Positions 23,906-33,244 of a DNA stretch of 64,000 nucleotides are shown here, one piece after another. The translations under genes were made by a program, and so were the position numbers. The notes under the pieces were generated by a model. It was not told the origin of the DNA, did no database searches, and saw nothing but the letters and a program-made list of their open reading frames with translations. Source of the stretch: WRKB01 sp031551145 (GTDB taxonomy: Bacteria; Desulfobacterota; Desulfovibrionia; Desulfovibrionales; Desulfovibrionaceae); contig JAVBNZ010000002.1 of NCBI GenBank assembly GCA_031551145.1, forward strand, positions 1 through 64,000. Direction: 5' to 3'. Within the stretch, counting starts at the first letter, position 1; the number at the start of each line of letters is the position of its first letter.

Positions 23906-26386
23906 TTAGGCGACGCGGTTTTCTCCCACAGCCTTCCGCCTGACAGGGCGTGGCCGGGGACGTTGCGTGACGGGAGCCGGGCGGGGCGTCCTCGGGGCGG
24001 GCTGGGGCGTTTTGACGTGCACGTCGAGCTGGGGGAAGGCCACTTCAATCTTGTGCTCTTCGAAGATGGAGAGGATTTCTCCGCGTAGTTCGGAGGAAAT
24101 GGAGAGTCCGTCGTTATAATCGTTGACCCAGAAACGCAGGCTGAAGTCGAGGGTGCTGTTGCCGAACCCGACAAAGAAGCACGCGGGCTTGGGGTAGCGC
24201 AGCACGCGCGTGTTGGAGGAAGCGATGCGCAGCAGCAGTTCCTGCACCAGCCTGTGGTCGGTGCCGTAGGCCACGCCCACGGTGATTTCGCGGCGCACGG
24301 TGCGGCTGTTGCGCGTCCAGTTGATGAGGCGGGTGGAGATGAATTCCGAGTTGGGCACGAAGATCACGGCGTTGTCGAAGGTTTCGACCGTGGTGGCGCG
24401 CACGCTGATTTTGCGCACGGTGCCGGTGAGGTTGCCCACCTCGACCACGTCGCCCTCACGCAGGGTACGGCTGAAGATGAGGATGAGCCCGCTGACGAGG
24501 TTGTTGACGATGGCCTGCATGCCGAAGCCTATGCCCACGGAAAAGCCCCCGGCCACGATGGCCAGCTTGTCGGTGCTCACGCCCATCGCGCGCAGGATGA
24601 GCAGGGCGAAGAGCATCCACAGGCTGTAGGTGAAGCCCGTCTGCAGGGGGGTGGTGAGAGTGGGATCAAGGCCGCTTTCAGGGAGTTTGCGGATAAAGGC
24701 CCGTCCGGCCGAGGAAAGGGCGCGGGTGAGGTAGAACGCGCCGAAGATGAGCAGGATCAGGAAAATGTCCACGCTCACGCCGCCCACGCTGAAGCCCGCG
24801 CGCAGATAGGGCAGCACCAGATAGAGGCCGCCCGGGCAGGTGACCAGGCATTGCAGCATGCCTGCAAGCACGAGGGCCAGCACAAGCGGGAAGGCGCAGC
24901 TGAAGAGCAGACCGCCGATCACGCCTGCCGCGCCTTCTTCGGGAATGCGTGACGAGAGCTTATGCAGGCTGGTGATGCAGGCCGTGGCGAGGTTTATGCC
25001 CACAACCACCGCGACGAAGATGAGATAGAGGAGGATGGAGATTCTGGCCCAGCCGAGCAGGGTGATGAAGAGGGCGAGCCAGAGCACGGCGGGCTCCATC
25101 TTCAGGATGCAGTATTCCAGTTGGGGCAGGCTGTCGGGAACAGCGCGCCGGCGTTTGATCAGCACGGCAAGCAGCAGACCCGCGAACCAGAGAAGACCCT
25201 GAATCGGGGCCGGAGGGTCACCGGAGATGATCAGGCTGCCGCACAGCAGCAGGGGAAAAATTCCCCAGATGGGCGAAAAGCGCGGCGGATCGGGAAAGTT
25301 CACGCGCCGCAGATCCCAGGCCAGGGCAAGCTGCCCCCAACTCAGGGCCAGGTTGCCCGGCAGCAGCAGGGCGCGGTACAGTTCTTCCTGCGGCCCGAAC
25401 GCCGTGCTGTAGCAGGCGATGCCGAAGCAGATGCAGGGCAGGCTGCTCGTGAACATGTGACGGTATTCCTCTCCCGCGCCCCGGCGGCGCAGCCAGGCGT
25501 GCAGCAGGAAGAGGAAGAGGGTGCTGAAGATGAAGATGTTGAGAAAGCGCGGGGCCACGTTCTGCCAGGTGCGCTTGCTCTGGGGCAGTTCCATGGGCAG
25601 GCGCAACTTGAGGGATTCCGTCTGCGCGTCGATCTTGGCGCTGATGTTGTCCCAGGCCGCCGGGGTGAAAAAGCGTCCCGCCGCGGTGTAATAGTCAAGC
25701 CAGCGTCCGGCCATGGAAGAACGCAGGGCATCGATGGACGCGTTCAGGCGTTTTTCAAGAAAGTCGCCGGGCGTGGTGATGACCGCAAGCCGGTTCTGGG
25801 CTTCTGTCAGCCGTTTTTTCATCAACTCCACGCGTTTGGTGAGGGCGACCACTTCCTGAGTGCGGGCCTTGTCCTGCGGAAGCTGGAAGCCGCTCAGGCC
25901 TTCTTCAAATCGGGAAATTTTCGGCAGCAGCTCGTTCAACTGCCCGCGCGCCTGCGCGGCGCCGGCCATAATGCGGCCGAGTTCCCGCTGAAGGAGCAGG
26001 CAGCGTTTGTGCACGGCCTGGAGCACCTGAGGATTGTCGGGATACTGCCCGGCAAGCAGATCCAGCGCCCTGGCGTTGCTTTCCAGCGTAGGCAGGCGCG
26101 AGGAAATGCTTCTGCCCATCTCGGGCAGGCCCTTGCGCAACTCGTCCAGCAAGCTTTCCATGCCGGCGGCGTACACCGGCTGATTTTCCCAGGCCAGGGC
26201 CCAGGCGCTGTCCACCACGTCGGCATCGGCCTGTTGCTCCGGCGGCGGGGAAGGGGCGGCGTTTTCGGATGCGGCGCTTTTTTCGGCAGCCGCGGCCGGG
26301 GGCGTGGAGGCGGGCGCGGCCTGCGCGCCGCACGGAAGGAACAGGCAGACGATCAGACACAGAACCATGAAACGCATCGGGCGCAT
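23906..26386 (-). CDS. Large mechanosensitive channel of the MscS family (MscK-like, DUF3772)
   Basis: An 826-residue inner membrane channel. A signal peptide (about 1-24) leads into a proline- and alanine-rich stretch, a periplasmic helical DUF3772 domain (about 50-260), about eight hydrophobic helices, and the MscS core (from about 570) with the pore helix GGFSVGIGFGMQAIVNNLVSG and the beta domain DVVEVGNLTGTVRKISVRATTVETFDN. The C-terminal tail is rich in Pro and Arg. The start at 26386 has a GAGG site. It follows the lipoprotein gene by 38 bases and probably shares its transcript. Confidence 0.92.
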   Translation of the reverse strand: MRPMRFMVLCLIVCLFLPCGAQAAPASTPPAAAAEKSAASENAAPSPPPEQQADADVVDSAWALAWENQPVYAAGMESLLDELRKGLPEMGRSISSRLPTLESNARALDLLAGQYPDNPQVLQAVHKRCLLLQRELGRIMAGAAQARGQLNELLPKISRFEEGLSGFQLPQDKARTQEVVALTKRVELMKKRLTEAQNRLAVITTPGDFLEKRLNASIDALRSSMAGRWLDYYTAAGRFFTPAAWDNISAKIDAQTESLKLRLPMELPQSKRTWQNVAPRFLNIFIFSTLFLFLLHAWLRRRGAGEEYRHMFTSSLPCICFGIACYSTAFGPQEELYRALLLPGNLALSWGQLALAWDLRRVNFPDPPRFSPIWGIFPLLLCGSLIISGDPPAPIQGLLWFAGLLLAVLIKRRRAVPDSLPQLEYCILKMEPAVLWLALFITLLGWARISILLYLIFVAVVVGINLATACITSLHKLSSRIPEEGAAGVIGGLLFSCAFPLVLALVLAGMLQCLVTCPGGLYLVLPYLRAGFSVGGVSVDIFLILLIFGAFYLTRALSSAGRAFIRKLPESGLDPTLTTPLQTGFTYSLWMLFALLILRAMGVSTDKLAIVAGGFSVGIGFGMQAIVNNLVSGLILIFSRTLREGDVVEVGNLTGTVRKISVRATTVETFDNAVIFVPNSEFISTRLINWTRNSRTVRREITVGVAYGTDHRLVQELLLRIASSNTRVLRYPKPACFFVGFGNSTLDFSLRFWVNDYNDGLSISSELRGEILSIFEEHKIEVAFPQLDVHVKTPQPAPRTPRPAPVTQRPRPRPVRRKAVGENRVA

Positions 26387-26424
26387 TGTTGCCTCGAAAA
26401 AAGCCAAGAACGTTGGAGTGAAGG

Positions 26425-27087
26425 TTATCTCAACAACTGAGCAAAATCAGGCGCTTTTGTCCAGCCGGCGGGCAGGGTGAAAAGCGTGTCGGCAAGCGGA
26501 CCGGCGTGGATGTTCGTAAATTCGCGGCGCATGGTTCCGTCTTCCTGGCGCAGCGGCACGCTGAAGTCCTCTGAGAGCAGAAAAATGCGCGTGACCGTGC
26601 GTTCTTTGCCCATCAGGCTTTCCCTGCTCACGCTGCGTATGCGCTCCGCCTTTCTGCCGGCTACGGTTTCCGAGCCGAGTTTTTCTTCCGCGTGCGAGAG
26701 CTGACGCGCATGCATGACCTTGGGGAAGGATTCGAGCATGTATTCCAGGTAGACCCAGCGCTGCGGCGCAAAGGAGCCTTCCAGGTATTTCCTGTTCGCC
26801 GTGTTGAGCAGCCGGGACTTGCCGCTGCTTACGTCGGCCAGCAGCACGAGTTTTTCAAAGGGGCCGGAACCGTTGATTTCATAGCGCAGCCTGCTGTTGG
26901 AAACAAACACCTTGGCCGGCTGCTCTTCGGGGTTTCCTTTCAGGTCGCTTTGGCGCATTTCGCCGGAATAGGAAGTTTCCCCGTGCAGCGGAGAACCCGC
27001 GAAGCCCGGCCAGACGGTCTGGTTCCGCACGCAGGCCGCAAGAAGACAGCAGAAAAGACAGAGCGTGAGCAGCGCGGTGTTTTTCAT
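26425..27087 (-). CDS. Putative lipoprotein of unknown function
   Basis: A 220-residue protein with a lipoprotein signal: MKNTALLTLCLFCCLLAAC, lipobox LLAAC with the cysteine at residue 19. The mature part looks like a mostly beta outer-membrane-lipoprotein-like domain (FVSNSRLRYEINGSGPFEKLVLLADVSS and GSETVAGRKAERIRSVS) of the type seen in DUF4412-like or LolA-like proteins, but no family can be named with confidence. It is upstream of the mechanosensitive channel gene on the same strand. Confidence 0.7.
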   Translation of the reverse strand: MKNTALLTLCLFCCLLAACVRNQTVWPGFAGSPLHGETSYSGEMRQSDLKGNPEEQPAKVFVSNSRLRYEINGSGPFEKLVLLADVSSGKSRLLNTANRKYLEGSFAPQRWVYLEYMLESFPKVMHARQLSHAEEKLGSETVAGRKAERIRSVSRESLMGKERTVTRIFLLSEDFSVPLRQEDGTMRREFTNIHAGPLADTLFTLPAGWTKAPDFAQLLR

Positions 27088-27203
27088 GGCGTCTCCGTGA
27101 GAGCATATTTACTTTGAGATGTGTCGTTTACGGCGGGCAAAGCCCGCCCGCGGCAAACTCGCGGCCGTGATTCGCAGGCAAATCACGGCAGAGCGGATGA
27201 ACA

Positions 27204-27250
27204 TTATAAAAAAGTGTGAAGCCCGAAGCATTGTGCTTCAAGCTTCACAC
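27204..27250 (-). terminator. Terminator after the lactate permease gene
   Basis: On the minus strand GTGTGAAGC (27242-27250) and an inner GAAGCA/TGCTTC stem pair with GCTTCACAC (27214-27222), followed by a U-rich run at 27204-27213. It lies 58 bases after the permease stop. Confidence 0.8.
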
Positions 27251-27267
27251 TTTGTCCAGCATAATAT

Positions 27268-27297
27268 CCTGAAAATTCAATCACATGAATTTTCAGG
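27268..27297. repeat. Perfect 12-bp inverted repeat after lctP
   Basis: CCTGAAAATTCA (27268-27279), a six-base loop and TGAATTTTCAGG (27286-27297). It lies between the permease stop and the main terminator. It could protect the 3' end or be an extra stop signal. The rest of the 220-base gap shows only a GCGGGCAAAGCCCGC inverted repeat near 27136. Confidence 0.6.
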
Positions 27298-27307
27298 GTT
27301 TAGGAAA

Positions 27308-28963
27308 TCAGGGCAACATCCACTTCAGCACATAGGCCTGCAGGTAGGTCATCACGCAGAGGACCATCAGCATGGCTATGGAGTGCCAGAGGGTGAAGCG
27401 GAACAGGTTGCCTTCCTTGCCGATCAGCCCGGTGGCGGCTGTGGCCACGGAGATGGACTGGGGCGAAATCATCTTGCCGGTGACGCCGCCGGAGGAGTTG
27501 GCCGCAACCGTCAGGTTCGGGTCCACGCCCACGGCTTCAGCGGTGGTGCGTTGCAGACCGCTGAACAGGGCGTTGGAGGAGGTGTCGGAACCGGTCAGGA
27601 ACACGCCGAGCCAGCCGAGTATGGGCGCGAAGAACGGGAAGAGCGCGCCCGTCTTGGTGAAGGCCAGACCGAGGGAAGAGCTCATGCCCGAATAGTTCAT
27701 GATGTAGGCCAGGCCCAGAATCATGGCGATGGTCAGAATGGGGAAGCGCAGTTGGTGGCAGGTGCGCGCCAGACAGGACATGGCCTTGCCCATGCTGTAG
27801 CCGGGCATGATGAGCACGGAAAGAAGGCCGGTAAAGAGAATGGCCGTGCCGGCCGCGGTAAGCGGGTTGAAGGTGAACTTCGCGGCGTAGGCGACGTCCT
27901 TCGGCACGATGGGAGCGGTTTTCGTGACCAGATTGTGCAGACCGGGCCATTCGAACGCCCAGGTGGTGGAGGGGCCGACGGCGCTCTTGAAGAGCTGGAG
28001 GCCCCACACGAAGACCATGGCCGCCAGAATGATATAGGGCGCCCAGGCGCGAACCACTTCGCCCGCGCTGTAGCTGCACTTGACGGCTCCGCTGCTGGGC
28101 GGTTCGTCCGGGAAGTGCCAGGTGGCCTTGGGCTTCCAGACGCGCAGCAGAACCACCATGCCGATGATGGTGATGACGGCGGACATGATGTCGGGCAGGT
28201 AGGGGCCGTGGTAGTTGGAAAACACGAACTGCGAAACCGCGAAGCACAGGCCCGCCGTGAGCAGCGCGGGCAGAACTTCGAAAGTGCGCTTGAAGCCGCA
28301 CATGGTCACGCACACCCAGAAGGGCACGATAACGGAAAGGAAGGGCAACTGGCGGCCGCAGATGGAGCTGATTTTCATCATATCCAGGCCGGAGACCTGG
28401 GCGGCAACGACGATGGGAATTCCGATGGCGCCGAAGGCCACGGGCGCGGTGTTGGCAATCAGGCAGATGCCGGCGGCGTAGAGGGGGTTGAAGCCCAGGC
28501 CCACGAGCATGGCGGCGGTGATGGCCACGGGCGTGCCGAAGCCGGCCGTGCCTTCAATGAAGGCGCCGAAGGCGAACGCGATGAAGATGGCCTGCAGGCG
28601 ACGGTCATCGGTGAGCGCGGCGAGCGATTCCTTGATGATTTCGAATTCGCCGGATTCCACCGTCATGTTGTACACCCAAACGGCGGTGATGACGATCCAG
28701 ACGATGGGGAAAAGCCCGAACAGCGCGCCCATGGCGGTGGCGCTGACAGCCATGCCCACCGGCATGCCCCATACCAGAATGGCCAGCAGCACGGCCGATC
28801 CGGTGCCCACAAAGGCGGCTTTGTGGCCGGGCGTGCGCTTCACGGCCAGCATGTAGAACAGCAGGTAGAGGGGTATGCCGGCCACCAGAGCCGAGATGAG
28901 ATACTGCGGCATGCTCGGCGCGAGACTGCCCAGCGGGTCGTAGACTTGCAGCCATTTTTCCAT
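27308..28963 (-). CDS. lctP: L-lactate permease
   Basis: A 551-residue LctP-family proton/lactate symporter with about 12-14 membrane helices. EGTAGFGTPVAITAAMLVGLGFNPLYAAGICLIANTAPVAFGAIGIPI is the family core and ANSSGGVTGKMISPQSI its second signature. The start at 28963 has a GAGGAG site; the longer frame to 29026 lacks homology. It is separated from the lactate oxidation genes by a terminator, so it has its own promoter. Confidence 0.95.
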   Translation of the reverse strand: MEKWLQVYDPLGSLAPSMPQYLISALVAGIPLYLLFYMLAVKRTPGHKAAFVGTGSAVLLAILVWGMPVGMAVSATAMGALFGLFPIVWIVITAVWVYNMTVESGEFEIIKESLAALTDDRRLQAIFIAFAFGAFIEGTAGFGTPVAITAAMLVGLGFNPLYAAGICLIANTAPVAFGAIGIPIVVAAQVSGLDMMKISSICGRQLPFLSVIVPFWVCVTMCGFKRTFEVLPALLTAGLCFAVSQFVFSNYHGPYLPDIMSAVITIIGMVVLLRVWKPKATWHFPDEPPSSGAVKCSYSAGEVVRAWAPYIILAAMVFVWGLQLFKSAVGPSTTWAFEWPGLHNLVTKTAPIVPKDVAYAAKFTFNPLTAAGTAILFTGLLSVLIMPGYSMGKAMSCLARTCHQLRFPILTIAMILGLAYIMNYSGMSSSLGLAFTKTGALFPFFAPILGWLGVFLTGSDTSSNALFSGLQRTTAEAVGVDPNLTVAANSSGGVTGKMISPQSISVATAATGLIGKEGNLFRFTLWHSIAMLMVLCVMTYLQAYVLKWMLP

Positions 28964-29081
28964 AGTACACTCCTCAAGGTAACAGGTTTGACCACGCTGC
29001 ATTGCAAAACAACGTGCGCGAAGCAATGATCCGTCAACAAGGCGGGAATATTAGCGAATATATATTCACCGCTATATGGTC

Positions 29082-29122
29082 AAAAAAAGCCCGGCTTTGT
29101 TCTCCGCAGCCGGGCTTTTTTT
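29082..29122 (-). terminator. Terminator after the lutB-lutA fusion gene
   Basis: AAAAAAAGCCCGGCT (29082-29096) and AGCCGGGCTTTTTTT (29108-29122) form a GC-rich stem with T runs on both strands. It lies directly after the stop of the Fe-S fusion gene and before lctP. Confidence 0.8.
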
Positions 29123-29123
29123 G

Positions 29124-31268
29124 TCATCGTTTCAGGTTTTCCGCCAGCAGTTCCGCGATGTGCGTCACTTTGAAGGGCAGCTTCTTCTTTTCCGCGCCGC
29201 CGCGCAGCTGCATGACGCAACCGGGGCAGTCCACCACCAGGCGCGTTGCGCCGGTAGCGGCGAAGTTTTCCAGTTTTTTCTCCAGAATCTGCGAGGAGAT
29301 TTCCGGAAACTTCACGGAATAGCTGCCGCCGAAACCGCAGCACAGCTCTTCTTCGGCCGCCGGCACGTATTCGGCCGCCGCGCCGATCAGGGCGCGCGGA
29401 GCTTCCTTCACGCCCAGACCCCGGCAAAGGTGGCAGGAGGCGTGATAGGTGACCTTTTCGCCCTTGTTGACGAAGTTCTCGTCCGTCAGGCCCAGCACGT
29501 CGCGCACAAAGGAGCTGAAGTCCGTCACTTTTGCGGCGAATGCGCTGTTTTTGAAGGAGAGCGGACCGCCCATGTTCGGGTAGGCATGCTTGATGTGCGA
29601 GGCGCAGGAAGCGCAAAGCGTGATGATCGCGTCATACCGCGAGCTTTCGAAAGCCTGCGAATTCTGCGCGGCCACTTCCTCCGCCACGGAACGCCGGCCC
29701 ATGGCCTCCAGGGGCAGGCCGCAGCAACTCTGGTTCATGGGGAAATCCACGTCCACATCGTGCGCGGCCAGCAGCTTCACCGCGGCCAGCAGCTGCTCGG
29801 GATAGATGAAGTCCAGGGCGCAGCCGGCGAAGATCGCCACACGCTTCTTCGGGTTGGCGATGCGGGGTTTCACCTCGTCCCACATGTCCCTGAAGGATTT
29901 CGGCGCCAGGGCCGGCAGGGCTTTAAAGCCGTGCTCGCCCGAGAACATCTGCGGCAGATGACGCAGATAGGGCGTGCCGCCGGTGATCGGGCGCTGCGCG
30001 AACTTGGCGAATTTGAGCAGCGTGTGGAAGAGTTTGCGGTTTTTCATGACCGAGGAAATCAGCGCGGTGGGCGTATCCGTACCTGTTTCGTCGTTGAGGC
30101 GGGAGCGGATTTCGCGGATCAGGCGCGGCAGATCGATACCGCCCGCGCAGATGTCGGAACAGGCCTCGCAGCCCACGCAGTTCTGGGCCAGCACCCGGGA
30201 TTTGTCGCGCCCGAAGAAGAAATAGCTCAGGATGATGCCGATGGCGCCGATGTAGATATAGCCCATCTTGTGCCCGCCCACGAGCCGGTAGACCGGGCAG
30301 ACGTTGGCGCAGGCCCCGCAGCGCACGCAGCGCAGCACCTGGGAGAAGAGGGGATCGGCGGCCAGTTCGCTCCTGCCGTTGTCCAGAAACACGAAATGAA
30401 CAGTCTTCTTTCCGCCTTCGCCGATCGGGGTGGGCGTTGCGCCGCCTATCCAGGAAACATAGGAGGTCAGGCGTTGCGAGGTGGCGTTGCGCGGCAGCAC
30501 AAGCATGGCGGTCAGCGCTTCTTCGATGGTGGGGGTGAGCTTGTCCAGGCCGATGAGCGCCACGTGCACTTTCGGCAGGGTGGTGACCAGCCGGCCGTTG
30601 CCCTCGTTGGTGAGCATGGCCATGGTGCCGGTTTCCGCCACCGCGAAGTTGGCGCCGGAAATGCCCATGTCCGCTTCGATGAACTTGCGGCGCAGCTCGC
30701 GGCGGGCCACCTTGACCAGCTTGCCGATGTCGTTGCTCTGTTTTTCTTTGGTGGCGCGCGAGAAATCTTCGGCCACCTCGTCGCGGGACAAATGGATGGC
30801 GGGCATGACCATGTGCGAAGGCGGTTCGTTGCGCAACTGGATGATCCACTCGCCGAGGTCGGTTTCCGTTATTTCCAGTCCGTCTTTTTCCAGGCGGTGG
30901 TTGAGCAGCGTTTCTTCCGCCGTCATGGACTTGGATTTGATGATCTTCTTCACGTTGTTTTCGCGGGCGATGGCCGCGATGATCTCGTTGGCCTCGGTCG
31001 CGGTTTTGGCAAGGTGCACTTTCGCGCCGCGCTTCTCGGCCTCGGCCTTGAACTGCGCGAACAGTTCCGGCATGCGCTTGGAAGAGCGATCCTTGGATTC
31101 GGCGATCTGCGCGATCAGTTCGCGCTCGGGCACGTCCTTGAAGATATTGGCGCGGCTGGCCCGGTAGTCCACGGCGAACTTGTCCAGAGCCTTGCGCAGA
31201 AAGGGGTTTTCCAGGCTCTCGCGTATATCTTTGTGATAGGAGGCGAAATCTTTGGGAGCTTCCTGCAT
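29124..31268 (-). CDS. L-lactate oxidation Fe-S protein, LutB-LutA fusion
   Basis: A 714-residue cytoplasmic protein joining the LutB and LutA parts of the LutABC/LldEFG L-lactate dehydrogenase. Residues about 1-300 form the LUD domain. Two 4Fe-4S motifs follow, CVRCGACANVCPVYR and CVGCEACSDICAGG. The C-terminal half (about 470-714) is the two-CCG-domain module, with FAGCALDFIYP, NQSCCGLP, YHASCHLCRGLG and CCGFGGSYSVKF. Separate genes are the rule in Bacillus and E. coli; this fused form fits the Desulfovibrio type. The partner LutC starts immediately upstream (stop and start three bases apart). Confidence 0.93.
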   Translation of the reverse strand: MQEAPKDFASYHKDIRESLENPFLRKALDKFAVDYRASRANIFKDVPERELIAQIAESKDRSSKRMPELFAQFKAEAEKRGAKVHLAKTATEANEIIAAIARENNVKKIIKSKSMTAEETLLNHRLEKDGLEITETDLGEWIIQLRNEPPSHMVMPAIHLSRDEVAEDFSRATKEKQSNDIGKLVKVARRELRRKFIEADMGISGANFAVAETGTMAMLTNEGNGRLVTTLPKVHVALIGLDKLTPTIEEALTAMLVLPRNATSQRLTSYVSWIGGATPTPIGEGGKKTVHFVFLDNGRSELAADPLFSQVLRCVRCGACANVCPVYRLVGGHKMGYIYIGAIGIILSYFFFGRDKSRVLAQNCVGCEACSDICAGGIDLPRLIREIRSRLNDETGTDTPTALISSVMKNRKLFHTLLKFAKFAQRPITGGTPYLRHLPQMFSGEHGFKALPALAPKSFRDMWDEVKPRIANPKKRVAIFAGCALDFIYPEQLLAAVKLLAAHDVDVDFPMNQSCCGLPLEAMGRRSVAEEVAAQNSQAFESSRYDAIITLCASCASHIKHAYPNMGGPLSFKNSAFAAKVTDFSSFVRDVLGLTDENFVNKGEKVTYHASCHLCRGLGVKEAPRALIGAAAEYVPAAEEELCCGFGGSYSVKFPEISSQILEKKLENFAATGATRLVVDCPGCVMQLRGGAEKKKLPFKVTHIAELLAENLKR

Positions 31269-31271
31269 TGC

Positions 31272-31901
31272 TTATCCCTCCAGAAGGATGACGTGCAGTT
31301 CAAGAGGGCCGTGTACGCCGAGAGCCAGCACCCGCTCGATGTCCGCCGTGCGGCTGGGGCCGGTGATGAAGGCGTGATAACGCCCCTCGCCCGTGCTCTG
31401 TTGCTCGCGCAGCATGCCGGCTATACTTGCCAGATCGGGGTGGATGGTCGATTTGCGCAGAAGCAGCACGCTTTCTTCGCACATCATGGTGGCCAGACGC
31501 ACTTCCTCATTTGTGGAGTCAAGCGCGCAGGTACCGCTGGCCGCAACGGCGTAATCCGCCCAGGCCAGGCCCACGTCTATGCCCGCCAGGCGATCGCGCA
31601 GGCCTTCGCGCAGGCAGAGAAAACCTTTGGCTTTGCAGGCTTTTTCCAGTTGGGTAAAGTCTTTGTCGCTCAAGCCGGGGGCCGCGATGATGCGTTGCGC
31701 GCGGGTAGGCAGCCTGTTTTCGCTCAACTCCCCGGTTTCCGTGCCCGGCTCCGGTGCCAGAAGCTCGCAGGGCGGCTTTTGTTCGCATATTTCCACAACG
31801 CGGGCCAGCGCTTCCTTCATGGAAGCGGCTTCCGTGACCTTGGCGGCCACAAGCCCGGCTTTTTCCGTAAACGCGGCAACGATGTCCTGAGTCTGAGCCA
31901 T
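31272..31901 (-). CDS. lutC: LUD-domain protein, LutC-like
   Basis: A 209-residue LUD-domain protein, the third part of the LutABC lactate oxidation complex. DVGLAWADYAVAASGTCALDSTNEEVRLATMMCEESVLLL and FITGPSRTADIERVLALGVHGP are the family signatures. The start at 31901 has an AAGGAG site. It lies between the glycolate-oxidase-like Fe-S gene and the LutB-LutA fusion. Confidence 0.9.
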   Translation of the reverse strand: MAQTQDIVAAFTEKAGLVAAKVTEAASMKEALARVVEICEQKPPCELLAPEPGTETGELSENRLPTRAQRIIAAPGLSDKDFTQLEKACKAKGFLCLREGLRDRLAGIDVGLAWADYAVAASGTCALDSTNEEVRLATMMCEESVLLLRKSTIHPDLASIAGMLREQQSTGEGRYHAFITGPSRTADIERVLALGVHGPLELHVILLEG

Positions 31902-31949
31902 CGCATTCTCCTTGGGTAAAGACAAAAATCGTGTAAAGACCGGCGGGCG

Positions 31950-33242
31950 CTACGGCAGCGTTTCCGCGTAGAGTTGCACGGGATGTTTGACCATAACCGG
32001 ATCGTTGTGTTGAGCGAGCATGTCGGTGATCTGCATCATGCAGGCCGGGCAGCCCGAAGCCACAACGTCCGCGCGGGAGGCGACCACGTTGTCGCGCTTG
32101 CGCGTGCCTATGGCCTTCGAGATGTCATAGTGGAAGAGGTTGAAACTGCCCCCGCAGCCACAGCAGCGATCCGCCTCGGCCATTTCCACCAGTTCGCAGG
32201 AAGGGTTGAGTTTGACGACTTCTCTGGGCTGGGCCGCGATGCCCAGCGATTTTTTAAGATGGCAGGGATCGTGATAGGTGATCTTGCGCCGCACGCCCCG
32301 GCCGGTCGGAGCGGGTTGGGCCTTGAGCACGTCGATGATGAAGGCGTTGACGTCCATGGCCTTTTCCGCGAATTCCGTGATGGGCGCGCGATATTCAAAG
32401 GGCAGGGTGTGGGCGAGTTCCGGCCACCATTCCTTGATCGTGGCCGTGCAGGAGCCGCAGGGCGTGATCAGGTAATCGAAGCTTCCTTTTTTCAGCAGCT
32501 CCACATTGGCCTTGATCTGCGCGGCAGCACCTTCCCCGTCTCCGGAGGCCAGGGCGGGAATGCCGCAGCAGGCGAAGTTTTCCGGCATATACACCCCGAC
32601 CCCGTGGTGCCTGAACACTTTCAGGCAGGCCCGCGCCATGTCGGGATAGAGTTTGTCGCCCAGGCAGCCGGGGAAGAAGGCGACCTTGATGTTGCTTTGG
32701 CCCGCCGGAGTATCCAGCGCGCCCTCGGTGGACTGCAGGGACCTGGGCAGGGGGGTGATGTGGCGGTTGCCCAGGAATTTCGAAAGCAGCGGCGCGCAGG
32801 CCGTGCCCTGGCAGTTGTCCTGTTTGCGCATCACCAGACTCTGGAAGGGCCGGCCCAGGCGCATAAGCCCGTTGAACAGCGCGGGGTTGGCGAGCAGGGA
32901 GCGGAAGATGAGGCGCTTGATGGGCGAAAGACCGAGATAGCCGGTGACGATCTGGCGGGCCTTCATGAAAATTTCCATGATGCTCACGCCGGAGGGGCAG
33001 TTGGCCTGGCAGGAGCCGCACAAGAGACATCGTCCCAGTTTTTCGTTCACCGCTTCCGGGTCTTCGATCATCTTGCGGGCGAGGTTTTCCAGCAGAGCTA
33101 TCTTGCCCCTTGTCACGTCGGCTTCCAGCATGGTGGCCCCGAACACGGGGCAGACGGCCTGGCAGAGCCCGCACTTCATACAGGAGATCAGCTTGTCGTC
33201 CAGCTCCATCAAGGCGGAAGCAAGGCTGTTGATGTCTTTCAT
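31950..33242 (-). CDS. Fe-S subunit of a glycolate oxidase/D-lactate dehydrogenase
   Basis: A 430-residue GlcF-type protein. Two 4Fe-4S motifs open it (CMKCGLCQAVCPVFG and CLLCGSCQANCPSGVS), and two CCG domains follow (FFPGCLGDKLYPDMA with CCGIPALASGDGE; YHDPCHLKKSLG with CCGCGGSFNLFHYD). It would pass electrons from the flavin subunit encoded just upstream to a membrane or soluble acceptor. It starts two bases after the upstream gene ends. Confidence 0.92.
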   Translation of the reverse strand: MKDINSLASALMELDDKLISCMKCGLCQAVCPVFGATMLEADVTRGKIALLENLARKMIEDPEAVNEKLGRCLLCGSCQANCPSGVSIMEIFMKARQIVTGYLGLSPIKRLIFRSLLANPALFNGLMRLGRPFQSLVMRKQDNCQGTACAPLLSKFLGNRHITPLPRSLQSTEGALDTPAGQSNIKVAFFPGCLGDKLYPDMARACLKVFRHHGVGVYMPENFACCGIPALASGDGEGAAAQIKANVELLKKGSFDYLITPCGSCTATIKEWWPELAHTLPFEYRAPITEFAEKAMDVNAFIIDVLKAQPAPTGRGVRRKITYHDPCHLKKSLGIAAQPREVVKLNPSCELVEMAEADRCCGCGGSFNLFHYDISKAIGTRKRDNVVASRADVVASGCPACMMQITDMLAQHNDPVMVKHPVQLYAETLP

Positions 33243-33244
33243 GC

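Noticed and set aside
29076..31919. 947-codon plus-strand frame
   Set aside because: Fully antisense to the lactate Fe-S fusion and lutC genes, whose motifs are unambiguous.
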